The position numbers and the translations under genes are program-made. From Psychrobacillus mangrovi (GTDB lineage Bacteria > Bacillota > Bacilli > Bacillales_A > Planococcaceae): a stretch of DNA of 64,000 nt. Location of the stretch: the NCBI RefSeq assembly GCF_037104765.1, contig NZ_JBAWSY010000011.1, positions 40,254 through 104,253 on the forward strand, in the 5' to 3' direction. Positions 25,606 through 34,401 of this stretch are shown here, one piece after another. Every line of letters starts with the position of its first letter. The stretch's first letter is position 1. Under the pieces are notes generated by a model. It was not told where the DNA came from, did not search any database, and was given only the letters and a program-made list of their open reading frames with translations.

Positions 25606-25668
25606 ATCTTCACCACCCATTTATTTATATACCTTAAGTATTAACCAAAAACCCAAATAATTCCACAT

Positions 25669-25733
25669 CTTTCATTTGGGAAAGTAGGTATGAAAATATG
25701 GCGTTTTTTGAGCGTTTTTTATTCGTACTTTCC
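25669..25733 (-). promoter_or_regulatory. Operator-like element, site 1
   Basis: CTTTC-N6-GAAAGT palindrome at 25669-25685 (reading CTTTCATTTGGGAAAGT), with a further half-site ACTTTCC at 25727-25733. It lies 64-128 bp upstream of the minus-strand small membrane protein and 100-165 bp upstream of the regulator gene. A matching arrangement is at 27827-27890. Confidence 0.55.
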
Positions 25734-25833
25734 TGTTCTTTCATTTTTCTGATTTCCAAATAATATTATGTTATTATTTATATTGTATTGGTTTTCTTTT
25801 TTTTACTAGGTCCTATGGAGGAGGTGCTTATGG

Positions 25834-27123
25834 ATGGAAATAGGACAATTGATTAAATTAGAACGCCAAAGACAGAATATGAAACAAGAATATTTGGCTT
25901 CTGGTATTTGCGTCCCCTCATACTTAAGTCGAATAGAAAATGGTTTAGTGAAACCAAGTGAAGATATCCAACACCATATTCTTATGCGTTTAAATATCCC
26001 CTTGGACTCTTTAAAGAGTGAAATAAACCAAGAGAAAACAATACATTTTAAAACACAATTCAAAACAGTTATTAACTCTAGAAATAAACAAAAAGCAGAA
26101 ACTCTACAACTAGATATCCATAACTATATTGAGTGTCATCCTTTCGAACCCAATAGACTGACACTTCTATTAATAGAAACTAGATTAATGCTTATGTTGC
26201 CAGATAAAACGATTAATATTAGAAACAATCTTGCTATATTAGTTGAGTTTAAAAAGGAAATGGACCCAGAACAGTTATTTTATCTATATACCATTCAAGG
26301 AATTGTAGCGTATCAAAACAACCAGTTCAGCCAAGCATCTGAGCTTTTTGCACAAATATTTACACTCATTAAAAACTATCGTATGGAAGACTGGGAAATG
26401 GCCGAACTTTATTATGTATCGAGTTTGTCGCTTCTATCTGAATCTCGATATATAATGGCTATCGATTATGTAAAATCCGCTCTTTCCTATTTCAATCAAG
26501 AATTATTAATTGAACGCTCTATCGAATGTTTAATTATTTTAGGTATTGCTCAGATTGATACTGGGGTATTAAAAGAAGCAATAGCTACATTTGAAAAGGC
26601 GAAGGAAATCAGCTTAAAAATCGATTCTTCTAAATACAACGGAAAGATTGAACATAATTTAGGAGCAAGTTACTCTATTCTAGGAAATCAAAACCAAGCA
26701 CTTTATCATTTTCAAAATAGTTTAGATATAAAAACTAGACCGGATGATAAAATAGTGACTATCTTATCTTTACTTAAGGAATATCACAAAATCAATGATG
26801 TTCAAAATGCAATAGTTTGGTTAGAAAGAGGATTCGAGATAATAAGTTATTTATCCGGAGAAAGTAAAAACTTCTTTAAAAGTCATTTTAATATATATAG
26901 AGCACTTTTATTGGAGGAAAATAATATTATTTCTATATTTAAAGAAGCCTTAGCGTATTTTGAAGAAATTCAAGACTACAAATATTGTTTTATTTATTGC
27001 CAAGTGCTGGCAAAAAGATTAGCTGATAAAAAACAATACAAACAATCAACAATTTATTATCAGTTAGGTTTTAACTATAATTTAAAACTATCACATGTAA
27101 CTAATTGGGAGGAATTATCATGA
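25834..27123 (+). CDS. NprR-like quorum-sensing regulator (HTH plus TPR, RRNPP family)
   Basis: 429 residues, close to the 423 of Bacillus NprR and well above PlcR. An N-terminal XRE-type helix-turn-helix (about 6-60) has IKLERQRQNMKQEYLASGIC and PSYLSRIENGLVKPSEDI, the GIC-x-SYLS-x-IENG style of PlcR/NprR. The rest (about 90-429) is a run of TPR-like helical pairs, for example IECLIILGIAQIDTGVLKEAI, KIEHNLGASYSILGNQNQAL and NAIVWLERGFEI. Such regulators bind an imported peptide in the TPR groove. The stop overlaps the ATG of a secreted propeptide gene by 4 bp, which makes that peptide its likely ligand. Confidence 0.85.
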   Translation: MEIGQLIKLERQRQNMKQEYLASGICVPSYLSRIENGLVKPSEDIQHHILMRLNIPLDSLKSEINQEKTIHFKTQFKTVINSRNKQKAETLQLDIHNYIECHPFEPNRLTLLLIETRLMLMLPDKTINIRNNLAILVEFKKEMDPEQLFYLYTIQGIVAYQNNQFSQASELFAQIFTLIKNYRMEDWEMAELYYVSSLSLLSESRYIMAIDYVKSALSYFNQELLIERSIECLIILGIAQIDTGVLKEAIATFEKAKEISLKIDSSKYNGKIEHNLGASYSILGNQNQALYHFQNSLDIKTRPDDKIVTILSLLKEYHKINDVQNAIVWLERGFEIISYLSGESKNFFKSHFNIYRALLLEENNIISIFKEALAYFEEIQDYKYCFIYCQVLAKRLADKKQYKQSTIYYQLGFNYNLKLSHVTNWEELS

Positions 27124-27410
27124 AAAGATTTATTATCGGCACGCTTTGTTTATTAGGATTATTAATTACGTTTAATTTAGGTGGAGCAGAATCAGCAGTT
27201 CAAGATAAACCGGATATCACTTCTATTAACAAGTTTGCAGTTCAAGATAAACCGGATATCACTTTTATTAATAAGTTTGCAGTTCAGGATAAACCGGATA
27301 TCACTTCTATTAATAAGGTTGCAGTTCAGGATAAACCGGATATCACTTCTATTAATAAGTTTGCAGTTCAAGATAAACCGGATATCACTTCTATTAAATT
27401 CTACATCTAA
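27120..27410 (+). CDS. Secreted quorum-sensing propeptide with five tandem NprX-like signal units
   Basis: 96 residues from the ATG at 27120 (GGGAGGAA upstream), overlapping the regulator stop as ATGA. A signal peptide (MKRFIIGTLCLLGLLITFNL) is followed by five near-identical 14-residue units AVQDKPDITSINKF, at residues 26, 40, 54, 68 and 82. The last unit ends KFYI. Every unit contains KPDI, the core of the B. cereus group NprX signal (SKPDIVG). Unit 2 has Phe for Ser; unit 3 has Val for Phe. After export and cleavage one precursor could yield five signal peptides for the NprR-like partner. The processing sites are inferred. Confidence 0.85.
   Translation: MKRFIIGTLCLLGLLITFNLGGAESAVQDKPDITSINKFAVQDKPDITFINKFAVQDKPDITSINKVAVQDKPDITSINKFAVQDKPDITSIKFYI
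27195..27404 (+). repeat. Five 42-bp tandem repeats inside the propeptide gene
   Basis: Units start at 27195, 27237, 27279, 27321 and 27363. They differ by only a few bases, some silent (CAA/CAG, AAC/AAT), which indicates recent expansion or gene conversion while the frame is kept. Confidence 0.95.
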
Positions 27411-27414
27411 TATT

Positions 27415-27451
27415 AAAAAGGACCCAAGATCTTTAGTCTTGGGTCCTTTTT
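27415..27451. terminator. Terminator of the quorum-sensing operon (bidirectional)
   Basis: A 15-bp perfect stem (27415-27429 with 27437-27451) and a 7-nt loop between A and T tracts. It also serves the DUF4288 gene on the minus strand. Confidence 0.9.
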
Positions 27452-27770
27452 AATTTCCATAGTTTCGTTCAAGGCAAACTTCTTCATCCAGAATTATGTG
27501 ATGACTATATACTTCCCCAAACTCTAGACATTCTTCTATATTATCGACAAGTTCAAAAACATCAAGAATCATTAATAACTTTATAGTAGTGGTCTCCCCA
27601 AATGCATTGGCATAGGTGACGTCTTTAAAATGTTGCTTCACTAATCCGTCTACGTCCTCTAATTTATCTGCTCGGACGATATTGATCGTTTCTTCAAATG
27701 TTTTATTAGGCATAGATTCTGGTGAGGAGATATGTTCAAATAAAAGTTTTACAGAGTAAATGTTTGACAA
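27450..27770 (-). CDS. DUF4288-like small protein
   Basis: 106 residues if started at TTG 27770, which has AGAGGTG 6 nt upstream; a GTG at 27779 overlaps that ribosome site. The opening NIYSVKLLFEHIS and the acidic middle DKLEDVDGLVKQHFKDVTYANAFGE fit the DUF4288 family, which has no known function. No membrane segment is seen. It is convergent with the propeptide gene, and its upstream region carries the element shared with site 1. Confidence 0.7.
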   Translation of the reverse strand: MSNIYSVKLLFEHISSPESMPNKTFEETINIVRADKLEDVDGLVKQHFKDVTYANAFGETTTIKLLMILDVFELVDNIEECLEFGEVYSHHIILDEEVCLERNYGN

Positions 27771-27826
27771 TAGAATCACCTCTTCTTTTAATTCTATTAT
27801 TCTTTAATTTGAGCCAGAATGCCACA

Positions 27827-27890
27827 ACTTTCACGTGGGAAAGTCACCTTCAAAAATGGTGTTTAAGTACCGATTTGCTTCACTACTTTC
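27827..27890 (-). promoter_or_regulatory. Operator-like element, site 2
   Basis: ACTTTC-N6-GAAAGT palindrome at 27827-27844, with a second ACTTTC at 27885-27890. Order, spacing (48 versus 49 bp) and surrounding bases match site 1 (25669-25733). It lies 57-120 bp upstream of the DUF4288 start. Confidence 0.55.
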
Positions 27891-27900
27891 ATGAATAATT

Positions 27901-29713
27901 TTACCTATTCAACTGACTTTCATAGAGTTCGTAATAAAAGCCTTTCTTTTGAAGTAACGCTTCATGCGTACCACTTTCTATGAGCTCTCCTTGATGGATC
28001 ACGAGAATTTGGTTAGCATTTTCAATCGTTTTTAATCGGTGCGCAACGACAAAGCTTGTTCTCCCCTCCGTTAACCGATTTAGTCCTTGCTGAATTGCAA
28101 TTTCCGTACGTGTATCAATACTTGAAGTTGCTTCATCTAGAATTAATATATCGGAATCTGCTAGTATTGCACGAGCAATCGAAAGCAATTGACGTTGTCC
28201 CTGACTTAAACTTGAACCTCCAGAAGTGATTATCGTTTCATATTGGTCAGGCAAATGCTTGATAAACCCATGTGCTGAAGCCATTTTAGCAGCCGTTACG
28301 ACTTCCTCGTCTGTTGCTTCTAAACGACCATATCGAATATTTTCCAAGATTGTTCCAGAAAATAGAAAAGTGTCCTGTAATACTATCCCAATTTTTTCAC
28401 GGAGGGAACTAATTTTATAATCTTGAATACTATCACCATCGATTTTAATCTCACCTGAATTTATATTATAAAATCGCATTAAAAGGTTGATAATAGTTGT
28501 TTTCCCCGAACCCGTTGGACCTACCAATGCAATTTTCTCTCCTGCCTTCGCCCGAAAACTAATATTTTTCAATACCGGCTTACCGTCCTCATAGGAAAAG
28601 TTGACACTCGAAAACTCCACTTCGCCTCTAAAGGAATCTATTTCAATTGCATTATGTTTGTCCGCTAGATCAGGAGTTTCATCCATTATTTCAAATACTC
28701 GTTCTGACCTGCTATTGCAGATTGGAACGTGTTTAATAGGCTTGATAATTGATTGATAGGACGAAAGAATTGGCGTGAATATGTAACAAAGGCAGCAATT
28801 ATCCCTACAGTTGCCAACTCTTGAACCGTCATCAGTGCTCCAACTCCAATGATTAATGCAAGCCCCAAGTTGTTTATAAAGTTATTAATTGGACCAAGAA
28901 GGCCTGATACAGTATCCGCTGCTGTTGCGGATTGGCGTAATCTTTCATTTATCATTGCAAATTTTGTGAAGGTTTTCTCCTCTTGTCCAAAAATAGTGAT
29001 GACTTCATTTCCTGATATGGCTTCTTCGATAAATCCGTTTAATTCACCCAAGTCTCGCTGTCTTCTAATGAAATTACTCCTGCTATATGTAATGATTTTC
29101 TTCGTTGTAAAAACGATTAAAGGAATAATTGCTAGTGCCACAATTGCAAGTATCCAGTTAAGCATAAACATGGCAATCGCAACACCAGTCACCATTAATA
29201 TAGAGGAAAATATTTGTATAACGCTTTGACTGAGTGCATTGTTCAAGCTTTCAATATCATTTGTCACTCGACTCATTAAGTCACCATGCGTTCGTTTGTC
29301 AAAAAAGCGTAAGGACAATGTTTGAAACTTCTCGAATAAATGCTGACGTAATATTCGAATTGTCTTAAGAGACACCCGAACCATTAAAAATGTTTGCAGC
29401 CAAGTGAAGATAGAAGCAGAGGTATAGATTAATGCTAATAATAACAAAAAGCGTAGAGTCCCCTGCATATCCTTAGGAATGATATAGTCATCAATGATAA
29501 GCCCAATTAAATATGGTACGAGTAGATTCAACAATGTTGATATAATGACAAATAAAATGGAAGTAATCATTGCTATCTTTTGCTTCTCCATATAGTGCCA
29601 TATCCGCTTAATTGTTCCCTTTTTATCCTTTGCTTTTTTTTTTCAACTGGCCCGCCAAAACCTCTTGGACCACGTGCACGGCCAATCACGTTGTTATTCG
29701 AAACTTTATTCAT
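27901..29713 (-). pseudogene. Second subunit of a heterodimeric ABC exporter, broken by two frameshifts
   Basis: The start ATG 29713 overlaps the upstream exporter gene by 8 bp. The first 27 codons (GRARGPRGFGGPVE) run into a poly-A run of 10 (29634-29643 on the plus strand as T10) that is off-frame for the membrane domain, which is open from about 29620 to 28718. Near 28706-28709 one base is missing, so the membrane domain stops and the ATPase domain continues in another frame to 27901. The ATPase domain is otherwise complete: GPTGSGKTT, SLSQGQRQLLS, ILILDEATSSID and VVAHRLKTI. This would be the catalytically complete partner. Either the exporter is lost or the assembly has indels. Confidence 0.8.
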
Positions 29714-31448
29714 AGGAAAGAATCTCCTTTCCTTTTTGTGTTTCGTAAATTCCTCTATAAACGTTGCTATTTATAATTAATTCTTTATGGGTCCCACTTG
29801 CCTCAATTATTCCATCATCGATCACAAAAATTTGATCTGCATCTTGAATAGAAGACACTTTTGAAGAGATGAAAAACACAGTCGTATCTGGGTGGTTTTG
29901 TCTCAATGCTTGTTGAACCGATGCTTCTGATAAAGCGTCTATTGCTGAAGTCGAGTCATCTAATATCAATATTTTGGGCTCCCGAATGAAAGCTCGTGTC
30001 ATTGCAAGACGTTGCTTTTGACCGCCAGATAGATTGGTTGCTCCTTGCATGAGCTCGTAGCCAAACTTACCTTCGAGTTTGTTAATAAACTCAGCGGCGG
30101 CTGCCGATTGAGCTGCTTCTTCCATGTCTTCAAAATTTGCTTCTTCTTTACCAAAGCGGAGATTTTCTTCAATTGTTCCAGAAAATAATGTTGCCTTTTG
30201 CTGGACAAAACCAATAGATTCTCTCAGTTTTTCAAGGGGATATTCTTTTATATTTACTCCATCAATGAAAATCTCTCCCGAATCCGGATCATACAACCGT
30301 GGTATTAGTTTGACAAGTGTTGACTTTCCACTTCCAGTAGACCCTATAATACCAATTGTCTCCCCTGCTTTTACTTGGAAAGAAATATTTTTTAAAACAT
30401 ACTCACCATTTTTACTATAACTAAAATTAACTTGTCGGAACTCGACCTCTCCTTTTATTTTTAGAAGGGCAGCAGGAGTGATCGGTTCACGAATATGTAT
30501 TTCGGTCTCAAGTACTTGTTGAATCCGATTTGCTGAAGTAAAAGATTTTGTAATTTGCATTAAAACATTACTGCTTGTCATCAGCCCGTTCATAATAATA
30601 TTCAAGTAGTTAATAAAAGCTAGAATTACACCGACTTGTAGCGTACCTTCGTTTATTTTAATTGCGCCCATCCACATTCCGAAAACCACACCGATATTCA
30701 CAACAAAAAGCATAATCGGCATGAGTGTTAAAATTACTTGCTCAGCTGCCATGTTTCTCTTTGTTAAAGTATCATTTACTTGCTTAAACGTATTCGTTTC
30801 AAAATCAGATCGACCAAATGCTTTTATTACCCTAATACCTGCGAATGTTTCTTGTAGCTTTGTATTCACTCTATCCATTGCTCTCTGTACTCTCGCAAAT
30901 AATTGGCCAGATTTTGAAGAAAACCAATAAATCAAAACCATTAATATTGGTATTGCCACTAAAAGCACTGGAAACAATTCTCGAGCAGTGAACCAAACAA
31001 TCACGACTGCGCCAATAAACAGAAAAGGTCCTCGTACAAAGATTCTTAACGTCATCATTAATGCTTGTTGAACTGCTGTCACATCATTCGTCACAATGGT
31101 AATTAATTTCCCTGTACCAAATGAATCCATATTTTCACTTGAAAACTGCTCTGTTTTTTTAAATACATCTCGGCGAATATCCGCTGCAAAATTTACAGAT
31201 GCTTTTGTACTGTAAACCGTACTACCGACACCACCTATTAATCCAATGAAAGCTGTAAACAACATAAAGAATCCAAGTTTCATCACATACGCATTATTAT
31301 TATTTGCAATTCCAACGTCAATAATATGTTGCATAATGGTAGGTTGTAATAAATCCATTGCTACCTCAACACACATTAATAGTGGTCCTAGAATCGCAAA
31401 TAGGGTATACGGCTTCACATAAGGAAGTAATTTATTTAGGGATTTCAT
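29706..31448 (-). CDS. ABC exporter subunit with degenerate ATP site (heterodimer partner)
   Basis: 580 residues, an intact membrane domain (six helices, about 15-300) fused to an ATPase domain. Walker A is GSTGSGKST and the signature is LSGGQKQR. Walker B reads ILILDDSTSAID, with Asp in place of the catalytic Glu, and the switch His is replaced in FFISSKVSSI. These two changes mark the degenerate-site subunit of heterodimeric exporters such as TM287/288 and BmrC/BmrD. Its partner follows, overlapping by 8 bp. The cargo is unknown, probably drugs or lipids. Confidence 0.9.
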   Translation of the reverse strand: MKSLNKLLPYVKPYTLFAILGPLLMCVEVAMDLLQPTIMQHIIDVGIANNNNAYVMKLGFFMLFTAFIGLIGGVGSTVYSTKASVNFAADIRRDVFKKTEQFSSENMDSFGTGKLITIVTNDVTAVQQALMMTLRIFVRGPFLFIGAVVIVWFTARELFPVLLVAIPILMVLIYWFSSKSGQLFARVQRAMDRVNTKLQETFAGIRVIKAFGRSDFETNTFKQVNDTLTKRNMAAEQVILTLMPIMLFVVNIGVVFGMWMGAIKINEGTLQVGVILAFINYLNIIMNGLMTSSNVLMQITKSFTSANRIQQVLETEIHIREPITPAALLKIKGEVEFRQVNFSYSKNGEYVLKNISFQVKAGETIGIIGSTGSGKSTLVKLIPRLYDPDSGEIFIDGVNIKEYPLEKLRESIGFVQQKATLFSGTIEENLRFGKEEANFEDMEEAAQSAAAAEFINKLEGKFGYELMQGATNLSGGQKQRLAMTRAFIREPKILILDDSTSAIDALSEASVQQALRQNHPDTTVFFISSKVSSIQDADQIFVIDDGIIEASGTHKELIINSNVYRGIYETQKGKEILSYE

Positions 31449-31517
31449 CTTTTTCTCTCCTTAACTATATCCCCAATTTTAATAGAGATATGGCAGGAGA
31501 ACAATCGATTGTTTAGA

Positions 31518-31549
31518 ATAAAAAAAGCCTAGAGATTATTCTCTAAGCT
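31518..31549 (-). terminator. Terminator of the Rieske oxidoreductase gene
   Basis: AGC-TAGAGA pairs with TCTCTA-GCT with one bulge; a T tract follows on the minus strand. Confidence 0.7.
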
Positions 31550-31552
31550 CAG

Positions 31553-33085
31553 TTATTCGATATTTTCTATTTTCTCCAACGGTTCAAATGCAGGACCTTC
31601 AATAACGTCACCCTTGAATGTGTATCGTGACCCGTGACATGGACAGTCCCATGTGGTCTCTGCATCATTGAATACGACATCACACCCCATATGTGTGCAT
31701 ACTGGTTTAACTAAATATATTTCACCGGTGACGTCCTTAAATGCTCCAACCTTTTTACCGTCTAGTTTTACGATGTCTCCAGTACCAAGTTGCAAATCTT
31801 TAAACAAGACATCTATTTTTTCAGTCTTTCCTTTTACTAATTCTTTTGCGACTGCTGCATTATACTTGGCAAAACTAGCTATATCTTCTTTTTTCATTTT
31901 GGAACGGATTGGATTGTAAAGTTCCGCATATCGATTTTCTTTTTCCAGGACATTGTCCGCCATTATTTGGGCAGCTACCGTACTATTCGTCATACCCCAT
32001 TTTGCATACCCAGTTGCAACCAGTACATCCGGAAGACCTGACGTCATGGTCCCTACATACGGCAATTGATCTAGTGTTACTAAATCCTGAGCAGACCAAC
32101 GATTTGTAAACTGCTTTATATTAAATTGCTCTCTACCAAATGTAGCTAGTGCATCATAATTAGCCATCATATCACCTTCAAATCTACCGGTAACATGACC
32201 TTCTCCTCCTAGTATTAAATATCTTTTTCCATCAGTACCTAGCGCTGTACGTACGGATCTTGTTGGCTTTTCTACATTAATATAAATGCCTTTTGGATAA
32301 TTAGATTCGGCAGGGGCAGCTACCGCATAGGATCTTTCTGGGGACATTCTTGAAAAATATAGACCACTTCCATCATTAAATGGGAAATGAGTACAAACTA
32401 ATATTTTCTTTGCTCGTATTTTATGACCATTCATCATTTCTACTATATTTTCTGATATAGTTTTTGCTCTCGATTTTTCAAAAAACTGCACACCATTTTC
32501 AATTGCTTTATTCATTAACCCAGTGGCATACTTTATGGGATGAAACTGTCCTTGATTTTCTAACTTTAATGACTCCATCACATCATAAGGAAGACCGGTA
32601 TTTGTTGTAAGAGTTGCCCCCTCTATACCTAGCTTATTATAGGCGTCCATTTCTTCCCTTACTGTTTGTACTCCTTCTTTAGTATCTGCATATATGTAAG
32701 CATCTACCTTTTCAAAATCACATTTAATTCCCAATTCTTTGGCTGTTTCCTCTATAAAGTTTTTAGCCTCCATATTGGCTTCATAATATAGTCTTGCTTT
32801 TTCTTCACCGAATATGGATATTAGCTTCTGGTAAATAGGCCCATGCTGCGCTGTCACCTTTGCAGTGGTGAAACCAGTTGTACCTTTTAATATTCTACCT
32901 CCTTCCAAAACCATTACGCTTTTTCCACTCTTGCTAAGTAAATACGCAGCAGTAATTCCTGTAAGACCTGCTCCCACAATTAAAATATCGGTTTCTATGT
33001 TTTCTCTTATTTCAGGAAAAATTGGAAAGTCTTCTGTGGCACGCCAATAAGATTGTGATTCAGTTGGTAGTATTTGATCGTTCAT
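31553..33085 (-). CDS. yhfW: FAD-dependent oxidoreductase with C-terminal Rieske [2Fe-2S] domain (YhfW-like)
   Basis: 510 residues, the length of B. subtilis YhfW. The N-terminal Rossmann fold shows ETDILIVGAGLTGITAAYLL and the DAO-type FAD domain spans about 25-380. The C-terminal 90 residues form a Rieske domain with the cluster ligands CTHMGCDV and CPCHGSRYTFKGDV. Such fusions probably pass electrons between the flavin and the cluster. Substrate unknown. The ATG has a GGAGG site. Confidence 0.9.
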   Translation of the reverse strand: MNDQILPTESQSYWRATEDFPIFPEIRENIETDILIVGAGLTGITAAYLLSKSGKSVMVLEGGRILKGTTGFTTAKVTAQHGPIYQKLISIFGEEKARLYYEANMEAKNFIEETAKELGIKCDFEKVDAYIYADTKEGVQTVREEMDAYNKLGIEGATLTTNTGLPYDVMESLKLENQGQFHPIKYATGLMNKAIENGVQFFEKSRAKTISENIVEMMNGHKIRAKKILVCTHFPFNDGSGLYFSRMSPERSYAVAAPAESNYPKGIYINVEKPTRSVRTALGTDGKRYLILGGEGHVTGRFEGDMMANYDALATFGREQFNIKQFTNRWSAQDLVTLDQLPYVGTMTSGLPDVLVATGYAKWGMTNSTVAAQIMADNVLEKENRYAELYNPIRSKMKKEDIASFAKYNAAVAKELVKGKTEKIDVLFKDLQLGTGDIVKLDGKKVGAFKDVTGEIYLVKPVCTHMGCDVVFNDAETTWDCPCHGSRYTFKGDVIEGPAFEPLEKIENIE

Positions 33086-33183
33086 TGTATTTCCTCCTTT
33101 TCTTCTAGTGTCTATCTATAAACGAAACTTTATTCAATTTTTTACGTATAAGAAAAAAAACAGTTTTTTTAAGGGGGGTTAAG

Positions 33184-33540
33184 ATGGATATCTTAGGTTT
33201 TTTCTTCGGGGGTTTCCCTATATTTATAGGCTTGATTTTCATTTTAGTATTTGGACTTATTATTTTCGCTATCGTTAAAAACATATCTCAGTGGAATAAA
33301 AACAATAATTCTCCAAAGCTTTCAGTACCTGCCCAGGTAGTAGCAAAACGGTCCGATACACGAGGCGGTTCGGGAAATAGTTCTGCTTCTACTTCCTATT
33401 ACGCAACGTTTCAAGTAGAAAGCGGTGATCGAATAGAGCTTCACGTTAGCGGACAAGAATATGGCATGCTCGCTGAAGATGATTTAGGTGTTCTTACTTT
33501 TCAAGGCACTAGATTTTTAAGTTTTGAGAGAAGAAGTTAA
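33184..33540 (+). CDS. DUF2500-like membrane protein
   Basis: 118 residues. One strongly hydrophobic helix (about 5-32) is followed by VPAQVVAKRSDTRGGSG and a beta-rich tail (YYATFQVESGDRIELHVSG, LGVLTFQGTRFLSFER), as in DUF2500 proteins. A GGGGGG-rich ribosome site precedes the ATG. Function unknown. Confidence 0.78.
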   Translation: MDILGFFFGGFPIFIGLIFILVFGLIIFAIVKNISQWNKNNNSPKLSVPAQVVAKRSDTRGGSGNSSASTSYYATFQVESGDRIELHVSGQEYGMLAEDDLGVLTFQGTRFLSFERRS

Positions 33541-33546
33541 GAAAAG

Positions 33547-33578
33547 ACGTGCAAGCACATCCGCTGCACGTTTTTTTA
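33547..33578 (+). terminator. Terminator of the DUF2500 gene
   Basis: ACGTGCA (33547-33553) pairs with TGCACGT (33565-33571), followed by seven T residues. Confidence 0.85.
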
Positions 33579-33639
33579 TCTTAATAAATTTTACATAAAC
33601 TTGTTATACCCAATTCCGTTAATAAACTAAGACAAAATA

Positions 33640-33674
33640 AAAAACCAGCAGAATTTCTCCTACTGATTTTTTAT
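33640..33674 (-). terminator. Probable terminator of the FrnE-like gene
   Basis: An imperfect hairpin (AAAACCAGCAG with CTACTGATTTT) with A/T tracts lies 3 nt past the stop at 33678. Confidence 0.55.
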
Positions 33675-33677
33675 AAG

Positions 33678-34328
33678 TTATTTAGCTTGTAATCCTTCTT
33701 CTTCCGCAACTTTGTTTAATGCACCAACAAACGTTTCAAGTGGTTGTGCACCAGAAATTGCGTACTTATCATTCAAAACAAAAAATGGAACCCCGCGCAC
33801 GCCAATTTGTCCAGCTTTAGCGATATCCAGTCGAACCTCCGTTAAATACTTATCGGAGTTCAATACTTCTTCCGCTTCATCTCTAGGTAATCCAAGAGAT
33901 TCGATTAAATCAAGGAGAACCTCGTTTTTGCCAATCTCCTTGCCTTCAATAAAATAAGAGTGCAGTAACAATTCATTCGCTTCTGCAGCTTTCCCTTGTT
34001 CGGATGCCCATTTCACTAAACGGTGTGCATCTAACGTGTTTGCCGGCTTCATAATGTCAAAATTATAATCTAGTCCAACTGTTTTTGCTTGTTCCACTAC
34101 TTGTGCAGTCATTCCTTTAGCTGCTTCTACAGTAGATCCGTACTTTTCAGCAAGCACTTCATACATGCTTTGATCCGATATCTTTGGAGAATTTGGATCC
34201 AACTCAAAGCTCTTAAACTCAACCTCTGCCTGACTTGCATACCCAGCCTGCTCTAAAGCCTCTTCCAAACGTCTTTTTCCTATATAACAAAAAGGACAAA
34301 CAAAATCTGACCATACTTCAATTTTCAT
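33678..34328 (-). CDS. DsbA-family dithiol-disulfide oxidoreductase (FrnE-like)
   Basis: 216 residues from the ATG at 34328, where GGAGGTG is well placed; the ATG at 34343 precedes that site. The thioredoxin-fold active site is CPFC in VWSDFVCPFCYIGKRRL. The cis-Pro loop is in GVRGVPFFVLNDKYAISGAQP. FrnE proteins are cytoplasmic, act on cysteine pairs and are linked to oxidative stress. No signal peptide. It stands alone beside a repeat element. Confidence 0.9.
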   Translation of the reverse strand: MKIEVWSDFVCPFCYIGKRRLEEALEQAGYASQAEVEFKSFELDPNSPKISDQSMYEVLAEKYGSTVEAAKGMTAQVVEQAKTVGLDYNFDIMKPANTLDAHRLVKWASEQGKAAEANELLLHSYFIEGKEIGKNEVLLDLIESLGLPRDEAEEVLNSDKYLTEVRLDIAKAGQIGVRGVPFFVLNDKYAISGAQPLETFVGALNKVAEEEGLQAK

Positions 34329-34401
34329 AATTTTCACCTCCATTACATTGTAAAGTCTTCTTATGTATTCAACAATTTTAATGCTCTATGAAATCTCAGG
34401 G

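Noticed and set aside
27181..27453. A 90-codon frame over the propeptide repeats in another reading frame
   Set aside because: The 42-bp repeat keeps two frames open. Only the 27120 frame has a ribosome site, a signal peptide and coupling to the regulator.
32865..33050. Small plus-strand frame opposite the FAD oxidoreductase
   Set aside because: Antisense of the FAD-binding motif region; no ribosome site.
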